From DATKXO01 sp035528995 (lineage in GTDB: Bacteria > Planctomycetota > Phycisphaerae > UBA1845), in the NCBI GenBank assembly GCA_035528995.1, contig DATKXO010000096.1, positions 1-9,447 on the forward strand: a stretch of DNA of 9,447 bases, given 5' to 3'. The position numbers and the translations under genes are program-made. Numbering within the stretch: position 1 is the stretch's first letter; the number at the start of each line of letters is the position of its first letter. Shown here in pieces: positions 5,637-9,447 of the stretch. The notes beneath the pieces were generated by a model. It saw nothing but the letters and a program-made list of their open reading frames with translations, ran no database searches and was not told where the DNA came from.

Positions 5637-7760
5637 TTACCCGCCGTGGCGGGCCTGGAACTGCTGCACCAACGGATGCCCCGAGCCGTACGTGGCCGTC
5701 AGGATTTGATGGGCCTGCTGATAGTACTTCCGCGCCTGAGCCTCTTCACCCCGGCCCTCCAGAACGTCCCCCAGCCCCTCCAGAAGCTTGGCCCGGATCG
5801 GATGACGCTCGAAGCCGCGGCCCAGGCGGCTCAGAGCGTTCGTGTAGACGCTGAAGGCTCGATCGAGCTTCCCCATCCCCGTCAGCAACCGGCCCTGACC
5901 GTAGCGGATCTCGGCCAGCGAGATGTGCTGCTCGCCGAACGACTCCAGGAATCCCGACTCCGCCGCCTCGTAGATCTCCAGGGCCTTCGCGTGGGCCTCC
6001 GGCGTGCGGGCGTTCAGGTCGGCAAAGAGAACCATCGCTTGCAGAACGTCCACGTGGTCCTTGCCCAACGCCCGCCGCAATTGCTCGTAGCGGTGATTGG
6101 CGTCCGCCCGCAGCGTGCGGAACCGGGCCGCCCCCTCAGGGCTGTCCTGACACGCAATGGCGTACAGCGTCGCCTGCAGGACGGCCTGGATGGCCCGCTT
6201 GTGGTCCCGTCCCAGGGTGCCGTCGAAGACCGCGATGGCCCGGTCTGCCTGTTCGCCGGCCTCGGCGCATTGTCCGCGGTCGTTGAGCACCGCCGCCAGC
6301 GCCATCCGCGCCGTCGCCACTGACGGATGCTCCGAACCCAGAGCCGCTTCCAGCCCGCTCAGGGCCGTCTCGCACAGCGTCTGAGCCTCCCCGTACCGGG
6401 CCCGAGCCTGGGCCAGGGCGGCCAGGTCCAGCAGCGTCAACAGCGTGTCCGGATGCTGCTCGCCCAGCAGGTCGCTCTGCCGCGCCCGGGCCGCCTGAAG
6501 CTGGCTCTCCGCTCGATCCAACCGCCCCAGCGTCAGGAACATGCGACCCAGGTTCGCCTCGATCACCGCCGCCGTGCGAGGATCGCCCCCGCCGGCCATC
6601 AGCCTCTCGTGCGCTTCCGTCAGCAGGTTCTCGGCCGTGTCGAAATCACCCGATAGTTGACTGCACAGCGCGGCGTTGGCCGCCAGTTCCGCCATCAGGT
6701 TCGGGTCGTCGGCGAAACGCGGCTGCTCGCGGGCCACGAATCTCGCCAGGTCGAACCGGGTCGAGGCCTCGGCCATGTCGCCCAGCGATAGCGCTGCGAC
6801 ACCCAGCGTCATCAGCGCCCGCGGATTGCGGGAGACTCCGGGCAACCCGTCGAGCTGTTTGCACTGCTTGCCCGCCTCCTTGTACTGACCGGCTTCCAGC
6901 AGCGTCTGGATCAGGTTCTGCACGGCGGTCATCTGCTGTTCGCTGTCGTCCGCTTTGCTGAACACGCGCTCCGCCTGCTTGAACTGCTCGACGCCCTCCT
7001 CCAGATTCGATTGCTGGCGGCAGATCAGCCCCTGCGAGTTGTGGATCCAGCCGATCAGGTGCTCGGGGCACTTTCTGACTCGCTTCGCCAGACCGAGCGC
7101 TTCGCCCTGCCGGGTCCGCGCCGCCTCCAGGTCCTCACGAAAAGCGCCCCCGGAACCCACGCGACCGCCCCGACGTCCCGCCCGCTCCAGATAGGCGTTA
7201 CCCAGTTCGTGCAACGCCCGCACCCGCTCCACCCGGTCGTCGGGCAGACGCCCCAGCAGGTTCTCATACGCGACGATGGCCTCGTCTGTCTGGCCGAGCA
7301 GGCGCTGACAGCGACCCAGCGTCAGACCGATGGCAGCCGTCAGCTCGATCGGAGGCGTATCCGTCGCCCCTTCGACGGCTCTGCTCGCCTCCTGCGCACA
7401 ACGCAAGGCCTCCGCCCGATCGCCGCCCGGGCCGGCACCGCCGCCCTGATCCGCCCGCTGACCGAACGTGACCCCCAGCTCGTGCCACACCCGGGCACGC
7501 ATGGTGGCGTCGTCGGCCAGCTCCTCCAGCATCTCCCGATACGCCGCCAGGGCCTCCTCGAACCGCCCGGCCCGCCGCTGCCGGTCGATCTTGGCCAGAC
7601 GCAGTTGCGTCCGTCCGCTGGCCAGCATCATCTCCTGGCTGCCCTGGTCCGTCTGATCCGGCTGGTCCGTCGCTTCCGTCGAGGCGCAGCCACCGGACGT
7701 CATGCCCAGGGCCAACGTCCCCAACGCCAGCGCACACACGGGAATGCTCAGTCGCAACAT
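5637..7760 (-). CDS. TPR lipoprotein with kinesin-light-chain-type repeats
   Basis: The protein is 707 residues from the ATG at 7760. An in-frame ATG at 7931 would add 57 residues with no export signal and would cover the promoter region. The chosen start has GAGG 9 bases upstream (7770-7773) and a lipoprotein signal, MLRLSIPVCALALGTLALG, with likely lipidated C25 (TSGGC). An acidic/Gln stretch follows. The rest is almost entirely helical TPR. The C-terminal half shows the (L/F/Y)Gx(E/D)H-type turn of TPR_10/TPR_12 repeats: LGEQHP (432-437), LGSEHP (474-479), LGRDHK, LGKDHV, FGEQHI, FERHP and YGSGHP at the end. Two early repeats have Gly-rich insertions (about residues 104-112 and 195-203). 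There is no enzymatic domain, so it is probably a scaffold binding other envelope proteins. The stop is TAA; the propeller gene follows after 166 bases in the same direction. Confidence 0.9.
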   Translation of the reverse strand: MLRLSIPVCALALGTLALGMTSGGCASTEATDQPDQTDQGSQEMMLASGRTQLRLAKIDRQRRAGRFEEALAAYREMLEELADDATMRARVWHELGVTFGQRADQGGGAGPGGDRAEALRCAQEASRAVEGATDTPPIELTAAIGLTLGRCQRLLGQTDEAIVAYENLLGRLPDDRVERVRALHELGNAYLERAGRRGGRVGSGGAFREDLEAARTRQGEALGLAKRVRKCPEHLIGWIHNSQGLICRQQSNLEEGVEQFKQAERVFSKADDSEQQMTAVQNLIQTLLEAGQYKEAGKQCKQLDGLPGVSRNPRALMTLGVAALSLGDMAEASTRFDLARFVAREQPRFADDPNLMAELAANAALCSQLSGDFDTAENLLTEAHERLMAGGGDPRTAAVIEANLGRMFLTLGRLDRAESQLQAARARQSDLLGEQHPDTLLTLLDLAALAQARARYGEAQTLCETALSGLEAALGSEHPSVATARMALAAVLNDRGQCAEAGEQADRAIAVFDGTLGRDHKRAIQAVLQATLYAIACQDSPEGAARFRTLRADANHRYEQLRRALGKDHVDVLQAMVLFADLNARTPEAHAKALEIYEAAESGFLESFGEQHISLAEIRYGQGRLLTGMGKLDRAFSVYTNALSRLGRGFERHPIRAKLLEGLGDVLEGRGEEAQARKYYQQAHQILTATYGSGHPLVQQFQARHGG

Positions 7761-7769
7761 GTCGAAATA

Positions 7770-7773
7770 CCTC
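7770..7773 (-). promoter_or_regulatory. Ribosome binding site of the TPR lipoprotein
   Basis: The minus strand reads GAGG nine bases before the ATG at 7760. It supports this start over the upstream in-frame ATG at 7931. Confidence 0.55.
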
Positions 7774-7792
7774 GAAATCTCGGCCGATCGGT

Positions 7793-7821
7793 ATCCTAGA
7801 TCGCCCCCCCTGCCGCCGCAA
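7793..7821 (-). promoter_or_regulatory. Candidate promoter for the TPR lipoprotein
   Basis: On the minus strand, TTGCGG (7816-7821), a 17-base spacer and TAGGAT (7793-7798) resemble a sigma-70 promoter (three and four of six matches). It would give a leader of about 25 bases that still includes the ribosome binding site. The G7 run within the spacer is unusual. Confidence 0.3.
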
Positions 7822-7838
7822 GCAATCCCAAGAATCAC

Positions 7839-7867
7839 TTGCCAGCGCCCGCACTCTAGCCGAAAAT
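7839..7867 (+). promoter_or_regulatory. Weak candidate promoter for the TPR/beta-barrel gene
   Basis: On the plus strand, TTGCCA (7839-7844), a 17-base spacer and GAAAAT (7862-7867) each match four of six consensus bases. The leader would be about 120 bases and would include the palindromic motifs at 7894-7929 and the hairpin at 7939-7954. No better plus-strand promoter was found nearer the start. Confidence 0.2.
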
Positions 7868-7893
7868 GGGCCGCATCGCCGAGGCGCGGCGGG

Positions 7894-7929
7894 CCGTTGC
7901 CCGGCGGCGGCAAACCGCTGCCCGGCAGC
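7894..7929. repeat. Two copies of a 15-base palindromic motif in the divergent promoter region
   Basis: CCGTTGCCCGGCGGC (7894-7908) and CCGCTGCCCGGCAGC (7915-7929) differ at two positions and start 21 bases apart, two helical turns. The second contains GCTGCCCGGCAGC, a perfect inverted repeat with a 1-base centre. Repeated, phased, palindromic sites between divergent genes fit an operator. The GC bias means this could be chance. Confidence 0.35.
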
Positions 7930-7938
7930 ATGTGGTGA

Positions 7939-7954
7939 CAGGCGCGGTCGCCTG
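7939..7954 (+). promoter_or_regulatory. Perfect 6-bp hairpin in the leader of the TPR/beta-barrel gene
   Basis: CAGGCG, a 4-base CGGT loop and CGCCTG form an exact stem-loop ending about 40 bases before the ATG at 7995. No T-tract follows, so it is not a terminator. It could be a leader hairpin or a further regulator site. Confidence 0.3.
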
Positions 7955-7994
7955 CGAATTGGGCTATTCACGACACGACCGAAAGGTTGGAATC

Positions 7995-9447
7995 ATGCTT
8001 GCCTATGCGACAAGACTGCTCGTCGTCGGTCTGGCCATGGTGGTGCTTACTCCGGACGGGGCCTGGGCTCAGCAAACGGCCGGCGCCGAGGTCGCCCTCA
8101 GCCGCGGCATCAGCTCGTTCATGGCCGAAGACTACGACGCCGCCCGACGACAGTTCGAGGCCGCACTCGCCTACGACCCCGACTTCGCCGCCGCCCACTA
8201 CTTCCTGGGGCTGACCCTCTTGCAGGCCGCCTCCGACGCGCCCACCAGTGCCGCCGAGCGGGCCATGCTCGAACGGGCCATCGCCGAGTTCAATCAGAGC
8301 CGCCTCCGAGATCCCGACATGGTCCTGGCCTTCCTCGACGCCGCCATCGCCCAGACCATCCTCGGACGCTTCGGCGACGCCGAGTCCGGCTTCCAGCAGT
8401 TCATCGAGCAGCGACCCGACGATCCCATGCCCTACCTCTTCCTCGCCGTCGTCTACTACCGTCAGGCCAAGGACCAGCCGGAAAACCTGCCCCAGGCCGA
8501 GGAGAACCTCGACCAGGCCGAGGCCGCATTGGAACGATCCGGAAAGCCCGACCGTTCCGTCGAGGCCACCATCAAGTTCTATCGCGCCCTCATCGCCCTG
8601 CAGCGTGAGAACTGGGACGAAGCTCGCACCGCGCTCGAGGAGGGCTACGAACTCGCCCCCGAGTCCGAGATCGGCAAGCAGAGCAAGGAGCTGCTGGACC
8701 AGCTCGTCGAGCGACGCCCCTGGGAACTTGCCATCCAGCTCGGCTTCGACTGGGACTCCAACGTCATCCTCCGCGGCCACGACGTGATTACCCGCAAGGG
8801 CGACCAGAAGCCGGACGACTGGCGTTTCGGGCTGGCCTCCGCCTTCACCTACCGCCTGGTCGACACCGAGGAGTTCGTCCTCGGCGTGGGCGGCACCACC
8901 TTCAACACCTGGCACACGGAAATCGACGAGTTCGACGTCCAGTCCTACGGGGCCAACGTCTACGCCGGCTACTCGCCCAAGCAGGCGGACTGGCTCACCC
9001 TCAGCCTGCGCTACGACTGGGACTACTCCTTCGTCGGCAACGACAGCTTCCTCGCCCGCCACCGACTCACGCCCCAGATCGACATCCAGGAGGCCGACTG
9101 GACCGGCACCACCCTGTTCTATCAGTTTGACGTCCGCGACTACCACCACCAGTCAACCGACCCGCGCCTGGACCGCGACGGACACACCCACGCCTTCGGC
9201 GTCGTCCAGCACTTCGACCTCCTCGAGATGTTCGAGCGGCAGCTCACCACCAGCCTCAGCTACCGCTTCGAGAACGTCCAGACCGAGGGAACCGAGTTCG
9301 CCGCCGACAACCACATCTTCGCCCTCGGCGTCGGCGTCCCACTGCCCCACGATTTCAGCTTCGATTTCCTCAGCGAGTTCGAGGTGGACTTCTACAAGCA
9401 CGGCAGCCGATTCGACCTCGACGGCTCCAAACGCCGGGACTTCATCC
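7995..9447 (+). CDS. Exported TPR protein with C-terminal outer-membrane beta-barrel (Slam-like architecture); 3' end outside window
   Basis: The frame is open from the ATG at 7995 to the right edge (484 codons plus one base). AAAGG lies 8 bases upstream. Residues 1-24 form a signal peptide (MLAYATRLLVVGLAMVVLTP, likely cut after A-W-A). Residues about 30-235 contain TPRs, such as the unit with DYDAARRQFEAALAYDPDFA and others ending in NWDEARTALEEGYELAPES. From W243 the pattern changes to alternating aromatic/polar strands with short Asp/Gly turns: IQLGFDWDSNVIL (D254-S-N256), FGLASAFTYRL, LTLSLRYDWDY and LFYQFDVRDYHH. These are hallmarks of an outer-membrane barrel. N-terminal TPR plus a barrel opening with a DSN motif recalls surface lipoprotein assembly modifiers (Slam, DUF560) and related TPR porins. 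That assignment is by layout only. It is divergent from the TPR lipoprotein. A role in exporting or displaying lipoproteins is possible but unproven. Confidence 0.85.
   Translation, partial: MLAYATRLLVVGLAMVVLTPDGAWAQQTAGAEVALSRGISSFMAEDYDAARRQFEAALAYDPDFAAAHYFLGLTLLQAASDAPTSAAERAMLERAIAEFNQSRLRDPDMVLAFLDAAIAQTILGRFGDAESGFQQFIEQRPDDPMPYLFLAVVYYRQAKDQPENLPQAEENLDQAEAALERSGKPDRSVEATIKFYRALIALQRENWDEARTALEEGYELAPESEIGKQSKELLDQLVERRPWELAIQLGFDWDSNVILRGHDVITRKGDQKPDDWRFGLASAFTYRLVDTEEFVLGVGGTTFNTWHTEIDEFDVQSYGANVYAGYSPKQADWLTLSLRYDWDYSFVGNDSFLARHRLTPQIDIQEADWTGTTLFYQFDVRDYHHQSTDPRLDRDGHTHAFGVVQHFDLLEMFERQLTTSLSYRFENVQTEGTEFAADNHIFALGVGVPLPHDFSFDFLSEFEVDFYKHGSRFDLDGSKRRDFI

Noticed and set aside
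5259..7799. Plus-strand frames of 354 and 262 codons over the TPR lipoprotein
   Set aside because: They lie antisense to clear TPR repeats and lack recognisable domains.
7761..7931. Upstream in-frame ATG at 7931 for the TPR lipoprotein
   Set aside because: It would bury the lipoprotein signal 57 residues inside the protein and run through the promoter region. The ATG at 7760 has a suitable ribosome site.
7968..9149. 393-codon minus-strand frame over the TPR/beta-barrel gene
   Set aside because: Its Val/Gly/Leu/Glu-rich composition is the mirror of GC-rich codons on the plus strand. The plus frame has a signal peptide, TPRs and barrel strands.

Overview
The window is GC-rich and densely coding. 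It reads as a fragment of a planctomycete-type genome (Planctomycetota, possibly a Phycisphaerae-like lineage). That placement is inference from protein style: Cys/Asp repeats of the form DCNxNxIPDxCE, a long Gly-Glu linker, a polymorphic beta-helix region fused to a protease, and only exported proteins in view. No rRNA or other marker gene is present to confirm it.

Layout. (1) 1-2834, minus: a secreted subtilisin-like (S8) protease whose reading frame runs off the left edge. It continues into a C-terminal jelly-roll domain, seven EF-hand-like Cys repeats and the start of a beta-helix domain. (2) 2835-3217: a gap without a gene. It holds a likely promoter (TATACT box at 3064-3069) with a perfect 16-base palindrome at 3088-3103, and a hairpin with a T-tract just beyond the next gene. 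(3) 3218-5470, minus: a lipoprotein with an N-terminal beta-rich domain of unknown type, an uninterrupted (Gly-Glu)18 linker, a TolB/WD40-like beta-propeller and a C-terminal Ig-like module. (4) 5471-5636: a short gap with a plausible promoter. (5) 5637-7760, minus: a lipoprotein made of TPRs, many of the kinesin-light-chain type. (6) 7761-7994: a divergent promoter region with repeated palindromic motifs. (7) 7995-9447, plus: an exported TPR protein with a C-terminal outer-membrane beta-barrel, cut by the right edge.

All four proteins carry export signals: one signal peptidase I type, two lipoprotein type, and one ordinary signal peptide on the barrel protein. The window therefore looks like a cell-envelope or surface locus, with a secreted protease, two periplasm- or surface-facing lipoproteins and an outer-membrane barrel. 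A working relationship, such as the barrel handling or displaying the neighbouring lipoproteins, is only a hypothesis from adjacency and architecture. No RNA genes, CRISPR arrays, insertion sequences or att sites were seen.
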